DNA of 35,100 nt from Candidatus Bathyarchaeota archaeon (GTDB taxonomy: Archaea > Thermoproteota > Bathyarchaeia > Bathyarchaeales > Bathycorpusculaceae): NCBI GenBank assembly GCA_003141855.1, contig PLNS01000006.1:232359-267458 (forward strand), in the 5' to 3' direction. Both the position numbers and the translations under genes were made by a program. The notes below the pieces were generated by a model. That model was given only the letters and a program-made list of their open reading frames with translations. It did not search any database and was not told the origin of the DNA. Below are positions 1 through 7,675 of the stretch, piece after piece (the stretch's first letter is position 1; every line of letters starts with the position of its first letter).

Positions 1-422
1 ACCTCAAAGGCAACGGACTCCAAGAAGCCCACATCGCAAGAAAACTAAACGTTACACGCCAAACCATCCACAAAGCCCTCGACACAGCCAACCTGAAAAT
101 CGGAGAAGCCCTAGAAGAAACAGCCAAAATAAACAAGATTGAAATCCAAACAGTCGACCCAACCAAAGGCTTCCTCTTAGGATACAGCTCACATTTCAAA
201 ACCAAGGCATTCATCACTTTTTCAGCAAAAAACGGCGTCCAAGTCTGGTACAAGCATGAAGGCGACTGCGCAAAATGCAGCAAAATAGACGCTTGCAGAG
301 AAGCCTTGCTTGCGGAGGCTAAAGACCGAAATTTTCTACTGTTGGATGATACAAGCAAGATTTTGCCATCCAAACTCGCAGAAGCCTTGTTTGCTAAAAT
401 CACAGGAGAAAACCAAGCATGA
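1..422 (+). CDS. HTH transcriptional regulator (5'-truncated by window edge)
   Basis: The reading frame is open from base 3 and ends at TGA 420-422; its start lies left of the window. The visible 139 residues open with a helix-turn-helix of the LuxR/sigma-region-4 kind (EAHIARKLNVTRQTIHKAL, then a basic helix). A domain with a small cysteine cluster follows (DCAKCSKIDACREAL). This reads as a sequence-specific DNA-binding regulator whose C-terminal domain may bind a metal or ligand; that role is inferred. The stop overlaps the ATG of the next gene (ATGA at 419-422), so the two are almost certainly translationally coupled and the regulator probably acts in the same process as the membrane protein. 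The family cannot be named with certainty. Confidence 0.75.
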   Translation, partial: LKGNGLQEAHIARKLNVTRQTIHKALDTANLKIGEALEETAKINKIEIQTVDPTKGFLLGYSSHFKTKAFITFSAKNGVQVWYKHEGDCAKCSKIDACREALLAEAKDRNFLLLDDTSKILPSKLAEALFAKITGENQA

Positions 423-1015
423 GCATTCTTAGAAAACTTCGAAGATGGTGTCCTCAGCCCCAGCGAAAGCTACCAACATACGCCGTCACAATGGGCCCGC
501 GGCTACTCGCCTTTGCTGTGCTTGCTGAAATCTTAGTTTTACTTATCGCGCCCTTGACGTATTATGCGTTGCTGGCTCCAAAGCCCACCATTCTCGTTTA
601 CGGTGAGGGCAAAGAAGTCCTGTTAACGAAAAGCCAAATCACGGCTTCGTGGCCAAACCTGCCCACAGGAGACCAAATAGAGCAAAACGGCGGATATTAC
701 AACATTTTTAACGACAGTACTCCTCCACCGCCCCTCATTAATTGCACAAGACTTAACATGCCTGCTTTCTGGGGATGGCCCTCGCACGTACCGAAGGTAT
801 ACGATGTCTGGGTGCAGGACAGCAATGGGTCATGGATATTGGTGCCTGACCAGTACCTTGCGACGGATAATCCGCCACCGATGCCGCCTGATGGTTTCAT
901 GGGCACCGATTTATCCACAATCTACGTCATCGTAGCCATAATAACAGTAGCAGTTTCGTCGGTGGCAGGTGTCAGCTACCTACTGCATAACAGGAAAAAG
1001 TGGAAAATAGGCTGA
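419..1015 (+). CDS. hypothetical membrane protein, two TM segments
   Basis: This 198-aa protein is not recognised. A basic N-terminus is followed by a hydrophobic segment at about residues 28-52. An external-looking domain of about 110 residues, rich in Pro, Trp and Asn, comes next (NDSTPPPPLINCT, PPPMPPDG). A second hydrophobic helix lies at about 165-188 and a basic tail (HNRKKWKIG) closes the protein. The positive-inside pattern predicts that the middle domain faces outside the cytoplasm. The start codon overlaps the stop of the upstream HTH gene, so the two form a pair. A sensor or envelope protein working with the regulator is possible but unproven. Confidence 0.7.
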   Translation: MSILRKLRRWCPQPQRKLPTYAVTMGPRLLAFAVLAEILVLLIAPLTYYALLAPKPTILVYGEGKEVLLTKSQITASWPNLPTGDQIEQNGGYYNIFNDSTPPPPLINCTRLNMPAFWGWPSHVPKVYDVWVQDSNGSWILVPDQYLATDNPPPMPPDGFMGTDLSTIYVIVAIITVAVSSVAGVSYLLHNRKKWKIG

Positions 1016-1019
1016 AAAG

Positions 1020-1772
1020 TTAGGCAGTGGCTGAGGAGTCCCATAGGAACTGGAAGTATTCCCGTGCAAACCCAACTAAGCCCACGTGGTTGCTCCATAT
1101 GACAAGGGTTGGCTTGTCTTCGCCGAGAAACAGCATGGCTTCTTTGCCGTCAGCGATTACGCCGCCGCCGAACATGTGGTCGCGGATGCGCAGTTCGCTT
1201 AAACCAGGGTATTTTTTTAGGAAAAGCCAATCTTCCTTTTTTCCAGCCGCCATAAGCTTAACGCTGACCGTTTTCTTCAAGCCGCTGCCCAGCAAGGGCT
1301 CAGCGAGCGTGATTACGGGTTTGGCGAATTCTGGGGCTGCAATCACAATTTCTATAGAAGCTTTTTTGAGTACTTCTTCAAGTTTAGATAAGACGGCTTG
1401 TTGACCGCGCAGAATCAGCATGTCGGGTCGTTCGACGAGTTCCCGTTTTTCGTAGAGGGGCTGGAGGTTCTCTGCAACGGTGTTTTCCCAGTTCAAGTAT
1501 TTGTCTTCCAGCCGCAATTTAGTGAAACGCGTTGCTTCCAAGGGCGGAACAGGATAGTACTTGAAGGGTCGGCTTTCGTTGCTTTTAATCCAGCCCTTCT
1601 CTTTGAGGGAGTTTAGGACTTCATACATTTTACTGTAGGGCACTTTCGCTTCTTGGCTAATCTCCATAGCCGTCATCTGCCCACCCTCCAGCAACACTAA
1701 GTAAGCGTCGATTTCATAGGCGTTTAAGCCCATTTCACGCAAAGCAACCCGAGTATTCTCATTAATTGGCAT
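1020..1772 (-). CDS. TrmB-family transcriptional regulator
   Basis: A 250-aa protein. The N-terminal winged helix (about residues 5-75, including GLNAYEIDAYLVLLEGG and VPYSKMYEVLNSLKEKGWI) is the standard TrmB domain. A short coiled linker (about 80-110) follows. The C-terminal half has the phospholipase-D-like or sugar-binding fold used for effector binding (DMLILRGQQAVLSKLEEVL, then DHMFGGGVIADGKEAMLFLGE, and ending FAREYFQFLWDSS). TrmB proteins control sugar uptake and central metabolism in archaea, usually as repressors; the ligand here cannot be read. It converges tail to tail with the gene ending at 1015, 4 bp away, and is divergent from the tes-like gene. Confidence 0.88.
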   Translation of the reverse strand: MPINENTRVALREMGLNAYEIDAYLVLLEGGQMTAMEISQEAKVPYSKMYEVLNSLKEKGWIKSNESRPFKYYPVPPLEATRFTKLRLEDKYLNWENTVAENLQPLYEKRELVERPDMLILRGQQAVLSKLEEVLKKASIEIVIAAPEFAKPVITLAEPLLGSGLKKTVSVKLMAAGKKEDWLFLKKYPGLSELRIRDHMFGGGVIADGKEAMLFLGEDKPTLVIWSNHVGLVGFAREYFQFLWDSSATA

Positions 1773-1876
1773 TCTTTCCCCTCAATCACCTTAGGAAACG
1801 TTTGGAAACCTTATTATCATCACATCTGCACTTAAGCACTTCGAAATTAACGCTTACATGCAAGAAGGCAAAAGTA

Positions 1877-3364
1877 ATGAAAGATATCAAACCTACAAGA
1901 AGTATTTGTCCAGAATGCCTAAAGGCTATTGACGCAACCATCTACGAAGACGATGGAAAAGTTTTCATTAAAAAATCATGCCCTGAACACGGGGCTTTTC
2001 AGGAACTCTACTGGTCAGACTATGACCAATACATGCGCGCGGAAAAGTTCCGCTTTGACGGCGAAGGCGTAAGCAACCCCCGAACCGAAAAGAAAAACGG
2101 TTGCCCATACGACTGCGGCATCTGCCCAGAACACAAATCCCACACAGCTCTGGCAATAATCGATGTCACAAACCGCTGCAACCTTACCTGCCCAATTTGC
2201 TTCGCTAATGCCGCAGCTGCAGGCTACGTTTACGAGCCAACAAAAGAGCAAATAGTGGGAATGCTCGAGAACCTTCGAGCCAACAAACCCGTGCCAGCAA
2301 CCGCATTGCAGTTTTCTGGTGGTGAACCAACAATCCGCAAGGAACTCTTCGACTTTATTCGAAAAGCCAAAGAACTCGGGTTCAGCCATGTTGAAATTAA
2401 TACGAACGGGCTTCGGCTCTCGCAGAGCGTAGAATACTGCAAACAACTCAAAGAAGCAGGCGTAAGCACCATCTACCTCCAATTCGACGGGTTAACATCA
2501 GACGTTTTCAAGTTTATCCGCGGCGTAGACCTTCTTGACATAAAGATGAAAGCTATCGAGAACCTTCGCGCGGCAGGGTTCAACAGCGTCGTCTTGGTAG
2601 TCACATTAGTCAAAGGCGTCAACGACCACCAGCTTGGCGACATCATCAATTTTGCAGTTAAAAACTTCGATGTGGTCAGGTGCATTAACGTTCAACCAGT
2701 CAGCCTCTGCGGACGCTTGCCACAAACAGAACGCGAAAAAATGCGCATCACAATTCCCGACTTCATGAAGAAGGTTGAGGAACAAACAAACGGCACAGTC
2801 AAAGTCTCAGACTTTTTTCCTGTGCCGTCAGTAGCAATAGTGTCTAAAGCAATGAGCGCATTAAAAGGCAGACGATACTTAGAGTTCACTGCACACCCGC
2901 ACTGCGGTATGGCAACATACCTGTTTATAGAGAACGGCCAAATCAAACCAATCACACAATTAGCCAATGTAGAAAAGTTCTTTGAAAGCATGAAAAACGT
3001 TTACACAAAAGCATCTGAAGGACACAAAACAAGAGCGTACCTATCGCTCTTAGGTTCATTGCGACATGTTAAATTTAGTTTTATGAGAAAGCTTTTACCT
3101 GTCGTAACAAAAGGCGATTACAAATCCCTTGGCGACCTGCAAAGACAATCATTATTGCTTACTTCGATGCATTTCATGGATCCTTACAACTTTGACCTCG
3201 AAAGAGTCCAGCGATGCCTAATCCACTATGCAGTTCCAGACGGACGCATAATCCCATTCTGCACCATGAACTCCATCCATAGGGCTGAAGTGGAAAAGAA
3301 ACTTGGCGTTCCAATCAAAGAATGGAAAGAGAAACATAAGGTTGAAATAAGCCAGCCATTCTAG
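1877..3364 (+). CDS. tes: radical SAM tetraether lipid synthase (Tes-like)
   Basis: The 495-aa protein fits the Tes/MJ0619 family. Those membrane-associated radical SAM enzymes join the phytanyl chains of archaeal lipids into macrocyclic archaeol and GDGT tetraethers. The radical SAM cluster motif is C101-x3-C105-x2-C108, with SGGEP at 147-151. Additional metal-binding cysteines precede it: C11/C14 and C35 with CPEHG, then C76, C80 and C83 (NGCPYDCGICPEHKSH). This is the multi-cluster N-terminus expected of the family. The conserved stretches YLQFDG and VVLVVTLVKGVNDHQLGDI are present. I chose ATG 1877 because homology-like sequence begins there; the 37 codons upstream in frame look non-coding and run into the divergent trmB promoter. 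It may be cotranscribed with S25e just downstream. Confidence 0.87.
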   Translation: MKDIKPTRSICPECLKAIDATIYEDDGKVFIKKSCPEHGAFQELYWSDYDQYMRAEKFRFDGEGVSNPRTEKKNGCPYDCGICPEHKSHTALAIIDVTNRCNLTCPICFANAAAAGYVYEPTKEQIVGMLENLRANKPVPATALQFSGGEPTIRKELFDFIRKAKELGFSHVEINTNGLRLSQSVEYCKQLKEAGVSTIYLQFDGLTSDVFKFIRGVDLLDIKMKAIENLRAAGFNSVVLVVTLVKGVNDHQLGDIINFAVKNFDVVRCINVQPVSLCGRLPQTEREKMRITIPDFMKKVEEQTNGTVKVSDFFPVPSVAIVSKAMSALKGRRYLEFTAHPHCGMATYLFIENGQIKPITQLANVEKFFESMKNVYTKASEGHKTRAYLSLLGSLRHVKFSFMRKLLPVVTKGDYKSLGDLQRQSLLLTSMHFMDPYNFDLERVQRCLIHYAVPDGRIIPFCTMNSIHRAEVEKKLGVPIKEWKEKHKVEISQPF

Positions 3365-3399
3365 GTGTTGAGAATCAAAAGTTCTGCAAGGTGAAAAAA

Positions 3400-3729
3400 A
3401 TGGGTGGAAAAAAGAAGCTCGGCATAAAGCAAATGGAGAAGCAGCAAGTTAAGACAGACGACGACAAATCGAAAGACGCAAAGAAGAAAGAAAAAGCTGG
3501 ACCTCCAAAAGAAAGAAAAACCGTTGGTATAATGGTTCCAGACGCAAAAGACGGCAAAATCGTCAGCGAAGTCAAAAAGATGAACGTTCTGACCCCATAC
3601 GCTATTTCAACGCGCTTCGGCATAAGAATAAGCGCAGCCAAAGACTTCCTCGAACAGCTAGAAGCAAACGGTTCAATACAACTCGTCTCCGGAAGCCACA
3701 ACATCAAAATCTACAAGCCTGCAGCATAA
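3400..3729 (+). CDS. rps25e: 30S ribosomal protein S25e
   Basis: A 109-aa protein with a Lys/Glu-rich N-terminal tail (residues 1-45) and the S25e winged-helix core (VLTPYAISTRFGIRISAAKDFLEQL, then GSIQLVSGSHNIKIYKP). S25e is found in eukaryotes and in Crenarchaeota, Thaumarchaeota and relatives, so it helps place the organism. A GTG at 3391 would extend it by three residues. However, the GGTGA at 3390-3394 is itself an ideal Shine-Dalgarno for ATG 3400, which decides the start. It lies 35 bp after the tes-like stop and is probably in that transcript. Confidence 0.92.
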   Translation: MGGKKKLGIKQMEKQQVKTDDDKSKDAKKKEKAGPPKERKTVGIMVPDAKDGKIVSEVKKMNVLTPYAISTRFGIRISAAKDFLEQLEANGSIQLVSGSHNIKIYKPAA

Positions 3730-3785
3730 CTGCATAAATTTACCTTTATTTTAAAATAATTTTCTTCGTATTGGAGTTTGTTTTC

Positions 3786-4265
3786 GTGAGTTTTCCAGAC
3801 AGGGTTTATACTACAGAAGAAGTAAAAAGCGCTAAGGCGCTAGTTGACCAAGGCTACAAACACAACCTAACGGTCGAAGGCACACCTGAGTTCACGCAAA
3901 AAGTCAACCAAGCCCTTGAACTGATTAAAACCGCAGATTACTATGACTTTTTGAGAACTAACATACGGAAAATCATGGAAATCGACGGCATAACCCAACT
4001 ACGCGAAACAGAAGTAGCTATCTGGGCAGGCAAGTTCGCCGTGGAAAACCCGGTGGACGCCGCCAGCCTATTTATCCAAAAAGCCTACCACATGAAAGAG
4101 TATCTGGAAGGCGAGCTCTACTACGGCGGCAATGCAGAAAAACGCTCCGTGGCAAAATGCATCGAGTTCTTACAGACCCTCAAAGACAAAACTAGCGATA
4201 AAGCTGTGAAAGAAGAGTGCGAGCGACTGCTTGAAATGTGGAAAGACAGCTCACTTGCGTTCTAG
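3786..4265 (+). CDS. conserved archaeal hypothetical protein, all-helical
   Basis: A protein of about 159 aa, not assigned to a family. It is charged, predicted soluble and mostly helical, with no membrane segment or signal peptide. The most distinctive parts are IRKIMEIDGITQLRETEVAIW, AVENPVDAASLFIQKAYHMKE and a C-terminal helix pair (AKCIEFLQTLKDKTSDKAV). I chose GTG 3786 because a GGAG motif lies 9-10 bases upstream; a TTG at 3771 would add five residues and has no ribosome-binding site. It follows S25e in the same direction, after an AT-rich gap with its own TATA-like TTTATTTTAAAATAA, so it may be an independent transcript. Confidence 0.72.
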   Translation: MSFPDRVYTTEEVKSAKALVDQGYKHNLTVEGTPEFTQKVNQALELIKTADYYDFLRTNIRKIMEIDGITQLRETEVAIWAGKFAVENPVDAASLFIQKAYHMKEYLEGELYYGGNAEKRSVAKCIEFLQTLKDKTSDKAVKEECERLLEMWKDSSLAF

Positions 4266-4266
4266 A

Positions 4267-4662
4267 TTAAGCTGTTAACAACTGAACTTTAATTGTTATC
4301 CCACTTTTGACCTGCTTAAAAAGTTCAAGGTTACTGGTTACTTTTCCCAGAATGCTCACTGGACTGTAAGGTTGAGACTTGCCGTAGAAGACGCATAGGG
4401 CGCTGTCCATGGGCCAGAAAGCAATGGTGCCTTGTTCCACGGTTGTCTTGGCTTTTTCCTCTCCCATCTTGATTGGGATTTCAAAGTAGACCTCTTCTTT
4501 ATACAAGGCGGCTCGACCTTCAAGGGGAAGCTTGCGAACGATGGTGTCTATTGTTCTTGGCGCTAAAAACCTGACGAGTTCGCCTTCAGCTTCACCTAAG
4601 CCTTCGATGAGAAACTTGATTTTTATGCGGGAAACGCCTTCTTCATTAATCAAAGTGTCCAT
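4267..4662 (-). CDS. cyclophilin-like fold protein
   Basis: A 131-aa protein matching the small archaeal and bacterial cyclophilin-like fold family (formerly DUF369, TM1367-like). Seen in sequence are the RKLPLEGRAALYKEEVYFEIPI strand pair, a GTIAFWPMDSALCVFYG core and the closing GKVTSNLELFKQVKSG. Members have a beta-barrel resembling cyclophilin. Peptidyl-prolyl isomerase activity is not generally shown for them, so enzymatic function should not be assumed. It converges with the plus-strand gene ending at 4265. A perfect inverted repeat (4717-4738) lies upstream of its start. Confidence 0.82.
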   Translation of the reverse strand: MDTLINEEGVSRIKIKFLIEGLGEAEGELVRFLAPRTIDTIVRKLPLEGRAALYKEEVYFEIPIKMGEEKAKTTVEQGTIAFWPMDSALCVFYGKSQPYSPVSILGKVTSNLELFKQVKSGITIKVQLLTA

Positions 4663-4716
4663 ACCCCTTAAAGAAAACCCAATAATTCCCTGTAAATCAG
4701 AAGGTATAGTATGTGA

Positions 4717-4738
4717 AGTGTAATTTAACTCTTACACT
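4717..4738. promoter_or_regulatory. inverted repeat AGTGTAA-N8-TTACACT, candidate operator
   Basis: Perfect 7-bp arms at 4717-4723 and 4732-4738 lie in the 98-bp gap between the cyclophilin-like gene (starting 4662) and the end of the aminotransferase gene (4761). A third TTACAC half-site follows at 4742-4747. No U-tract follows on either strand, so a regulator site is likelier than a terminator; this is inference. Confidence 0.45.
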
Positions 4739-4760
4739 CCATTACACAGCGCAAATTAGG

Positions 4761-5864
4761 CTATAGGAGACTTAGAACGGTTTCCCCGATGAACCGTGCC
4801 TGTTCCTCGGTGACTCCAGGATGAATAGGCAACGAGAACACTTGCTTTGACGCTTTCTCTGTTTCAGGCAGTTTGGCGCTTCCAAAGTTCTCGCGGTAGA
4901 ACGGCATCTGATGCACCGGATTTATGTAGTACACTTCGGCGCCGACGCCTTTTTTCTTGAGCTTTTCCACAATGTGGTTGCGCTCTTCCTCCGTGCCGTC
5001 CTTTAGTTTGGCAGTGTAGAGGTACCAACTGTGCAGTCTGTCTTTTGATTCATAGGGCAAAACGAGTTTGCTATTTTTTTCCAGTATTTTCGTTAACTGT
5101 TGTGCGTTCTGGCGACGTTTAGCCACAAACGAGGGCAACTTCTGCAGTTGCACGTTACCTATGGCAGCTTGTATTTCGGACATGCGATAGTTTGTTCCGA
5201 GCATGAGGGAGGAGTACTTGGCTTTTTCGCCATGCGTCCTAATCATCCGCAAGGTTTCGGCGATTTGGTCGTTGTTTGTTGTTGTGACTCCGCCTTCGCC
5301 GGTGGTCATGTTTTTGCTTGCGTAGAGGCTCCAGCATGCGGCATCAGCGAATGCTCCTGCAGGCTTCCCAGAATAGGTTGTTCCGTGCGCTTGAGCTGCA
5401 TCCTCAACCAACGCTAAACCGCGTTTTGCAGCGATTTCTTTTAGGGGTTTCATGTCGGCGGAAAACCCGTACAGGTCCACGGGCATTATAGCCTTGGTTT
5501 TTTTGGTTACTGCTTTTTCCACTGCTGAAGGGGACAGGTTGTAGGTTTGGGGGTCGATGTCAGCGAAAACTGGCTTTGCACCTGCCAACACGACGGCTTC
5601 GGCAGTGGCGACAAAAGTGAAACTGGGCAAAATAACCTCATCACCCTGTTTAACGCCGACAGCTAATACTGCAGAGTGCAAGGCAGCAGTGCCAGTATTA
5701 ACAGCTACGGCGTGTTTAGCGCCAGCAAAATCTGCAAAGTTTTTTTCGAACTCCGTTACTTGGGGACCTGCTCCGAGCCCGCTTGTTAGCATACCGCTTC
5801 TTAGAACTTTTACTACTGCTTGGACTTCTTCTTCGCCGATTTTTGGCAGGTTAATGGGTATCAC
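4761..5864 (-). CDS. DegT/DnrJ/EryC1/StrS-family PLP aminotransferase
   Basis: A 367-aa PLP enzyme of the sugar aminotransferase family. These proteins usually transaminate nucleotide-activated keto-sugars used in glycans, S-layer glycosylation or lipopolysaccharide-like polymers. The Schiff-base lysine is K184 in SLYASKNMTTGEGG. The PLP-contacting Asp is D155 in LVEDAAQAHG, and the N-terminal phosphate-binding region NTGTAALHSA is intact. The C-terminal motif YYINPVHQMPFYRE is typical. It stands alone, with no sugar-nucleotide genes beside it in the window, so its substrate is unknown. An inverted repeat brackets its promoter at 5890-5951. Confidence 0.92.
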   Translation of the reverse strand: MIPINLPKIGEEEVQAVVKVLRSGMLTSGLGAGPQVTEFEKNFADFAGAKHAVAVNTGTAALHSAVLAVGVKQGDEVILPSFTFVATAEAVVLAGAKPVFADIDPQTYNLSPSAVEKAVTKKTKAIMPVDLYGFSADMKPLKEIAAKRGLALVEDAAQAHGTTYSGKPAGAFADAACWSLYASKNMTTGEGGVTTTNNDQIAETLRMIRTHGEKAKYSSLMLGTNYRMSEIQAAIGNVQLQKLPSFVAKRRQNAQQLTKILEKNSKLVLPYESKDRLHSWYLYTAKLKDGTEEERNHIVEKLKKKGVGAEVYYINPVHQMPFYRENFGSAKLPETEKASKQVFSLPIHPGVTEEQARFIGETVLSLL

Positions 5865-5889
5865 GTTTTCAGCCTCACTTTGTTAGAAT

Positions 5890-5951
5890 ATTGGTGGACT
5901 ACTGGTATATTTCAATTACCAATAAAATAAACTGTACAATACTCCACCAAT
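5890..5951. promoter_or_regulatory. inverted repeat bracketing the aminotransferase promoter
   Basis: ATTGGTGGA (5890-5898) and TCCACCAAT (5943-5951) are perfect 9-bp arms; the match extends to 11 of 12. The 44 bp between them are AT-rich and hold TATA-like sequences, 26-87 bases upstream of the aminotransferase ATG. The gap is shared with the plus-strand gene starting at 6054. A DNA-looping or dimeric-repressor site is a reasonable reading. Confidence 0.45.
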
Positions 5952-6053
5952 GTATGGTAACTATCCCAATTGATGATGGTGACTGCAAACCCACAGTCTC
6001 ACATACGCTAATAAAAAATAGCTCAGTATGCCTTTTGGAGATTTGATTGTTGA

Positions 6054-6434
6054 ATGTTAGGAGAATTGATCGGTGAATTTACAGGTAAAAACACAGTTTA
6101 CAGAGTGCTTCCTGACGGGAAAATTGAAACGTCCAACCAGGGAATGGGCAAGATTTTAGGATTGGATGCTTTCATTATGTCAACTGCCGTTGCAACTATG
6201 GCAAACGAAGTTTTCGTGGGAGAAGTAAACAGTTTGATTACAACTATGACTGGCGACGCGGTTATGATGAGGGGCAACGCTGTAAGTTGGCAGTCTGAAA
6301 AAGGCGGCGCCACCAGAGCTTCATCATACCAGACGACACAGTCGGAGAAACTCATGCGCTTAAACAAGGTAATAGGCGTGCATGAATACGAGACCGACGA
6401 GATGGGGAATTGGAAAGGCAAGATATGGGAATGA
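6054..6434 (+). CDS. conserved hypothetical protein (heme/lipocalin-like size, unassigned)
   Basis: A 126-aa protein whose family I do not recognise. It is soluble, without signal or membrane segment. Repeated short Gly-rich turns (GEFTGKNTVYRVLPDGKIETSNQG, here given as the segment from about residue 7 to 30) and strands such as VIGVHEYETDEMGNW suggest a beta-rich barrel that might bind a small ligand. That is inference from pattern alone. ATG 6054 is preceded by GGAG at 6037-6040, rather far for a ribosome-binding site. It converges with the NAD-kinase-like gene downstream. Confidence 0.65.
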   Translation: MLGELIGEFTGKNTVYRVLPDGKIETSNQGMGKILGLDAFIMSTAVATMANEVFVGEVNSLITTMTGDAVMMRGNAVSWQSEKGGATRASSYQTTQSEKLMRLNKVIGVHEYETDEMGNWKGKIWE

Positions 6435-6460
6435 AAATAGCACCCAAATAAGAAATTTTA

Positions 6461-7597
6461 TTATTCAATATTCATTTCTTTAGTGGTTTTATAATCAGTC
6501 ACCACTCTAATCCCACGCGCCCTAAACTGCCCATCCAGTTCGGGGTCGCCTGTGTCAACCCTTAAACGCTCCAACCTATCCAACTTACCCTTAGTCGCAA
6601 CCACGACAACATTGTCTAAGCCTACTTGGCGGATTACTTTTGAGCTTATCTGCTGGTTGCCTCTGCCGAAAATGAAGCCTTGCCCCCCGATCGGCGTCAC
6701 GATTATGTTAGCATCTTTTCCGTTTATGGATTGCAGGATTTGTTTTTCGTTCACATCTTTCGCGGTTATTTTTTTGTTTTGGAAGAGGTCAACGCCTAGG
6801 AGCGTTTTTTTCTGGTCTAAAAGGTCGCTTATTGTGCGGGTCGTCGTTCCTGGACCAACAATGTAGATGATGTCTGGTTTCATTTCTTCGATTATGTTGA
6901 TGGCTATGGCGGCTTGGTTTTCCACTTCGCTCTCAGTCATTGGGCTGGCCATTTTATTGCCCTGAATAAGGTGGGGCTCGTATGGGCTTAGCAGGTACCC
7001 GTAAAGCTCCGCCGACAAGTGCCCCTGCCTGAAAGCTTCCTCATCCACGTCCATGACCTCCGCTTCCCTCAGTGGCAACCCACCCCACAGGTAAGTGAGG
7101 GCAACTCTTGCCGCGGCTTGAGGACTAACCGCGAATATTGCACTATGCATTTTAACGCCCGTCGGAACACCAAGCACGGGCAGCTTCATGTCAATTGTTT
7201 TTAGTATGTCTCTTGCTGTTCCGTCTCCGCCACAGAAAACCAGCAAATCAACACCAGCTTCTACAATTCCTTTGGCAGTGTTTTGCGTGTCTTCGGAGGT
7301 AGTTTCTTTTTTGCTCTCGCCGACAACCTTGCAGTTGTAACCGTATTTTTCTGCTTGATTCTGTCCCATGTTGCCTGCGCCAACGATTAGTTTTAGGCTT
7401 CCTTTGGCTGGGCTTAGTTCGGTGAGGAAGGTTTCTGCTCTTTGCGTTGCCACGGGTTTAGCCCCCAAAGCTATGGCTTGTGTTAGGATTGCTTTTCCGT
7501 CTGTGCCTTTTAACCCGACGGCGCCGCCCATGCCGGCGACTGGGTTTACGATGAACCCGATGGTTTTTGTTGGGAGAGCGTTTTCAGCAGCGTTCAA
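6461..7597 (-). CDS. ATP-NAD/AcoX kinase-family protein
   Basis: A 378-aa protein of the NAD-kinase/AcoX superfamily. The N-terminal TIGFIVNPVAGMGGAVGLKG and the nucleotide-binding GGDGT at 123-127 (LLVFCGGDGTARD) are diagnostic. They are followed by VLGVPTGVKMHSAIFAVSP, which corresponds to the G-x-K-x-x-S region conserved in AcoX-type members. A C-terminal domain (about 230-378) contains IIYIVGPGTTTRTI and VTPIGGQGFIFGRGNQQIS. Members phosphorylate NAD or a related metabolite; the exact substrate cannot be told. It is followed on the same strand by no close partner; trpB2 upstream is 78 bp away, so the two may share a transcript. Confidence 0.85.
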   Translation of the reverse strand: MNAAENALPTKTIGFIVNPVAGMGGAVGLKGTDGKAILTQAIALGAKPVATQRAETFLTELSPAKGSLKLIVGAGNMGQNQAEKYGYNCKVVGESKKETTSEDTQNTAKGIVEAGVDLLVFCGGDGTARDILKTIDMKLPVLGVPTGVKMHSAIFAVSPQAAARVALTYLWGGLPLREAEVMDVDEEAFRQGHLSAELYGYLLSPYEPHLIQGNKMASPMTESEVENQAAIAINIIEEMKPDIIYIVGPGTTTRTISDLLDQKKTLLGVDLFQNKKITAKDVNEKQILQSINGKDANIIVTPIGGQGFIFGRGNQQISSKVIRQVGLDNVVVVATKGKLDRLERLRVDTGDPELDGQFRARGIRVVTDYKTTKEMNIE

Positions 7598-7675
7598 GGG
7601 AATAACCTAGTTTAGTAATAGATTGGTTGACAAATAAAAAGAAAAATGAAAAGTAAGATAGGGAGGGTCTGCGGT

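Noticed and set aside
1766-1876. 37-codon upstream extension of the tes-like gene
   Set aside because: It overlaps the divergent trmB start, has no family-like sequence, and the protein is complete from ATG 1877.
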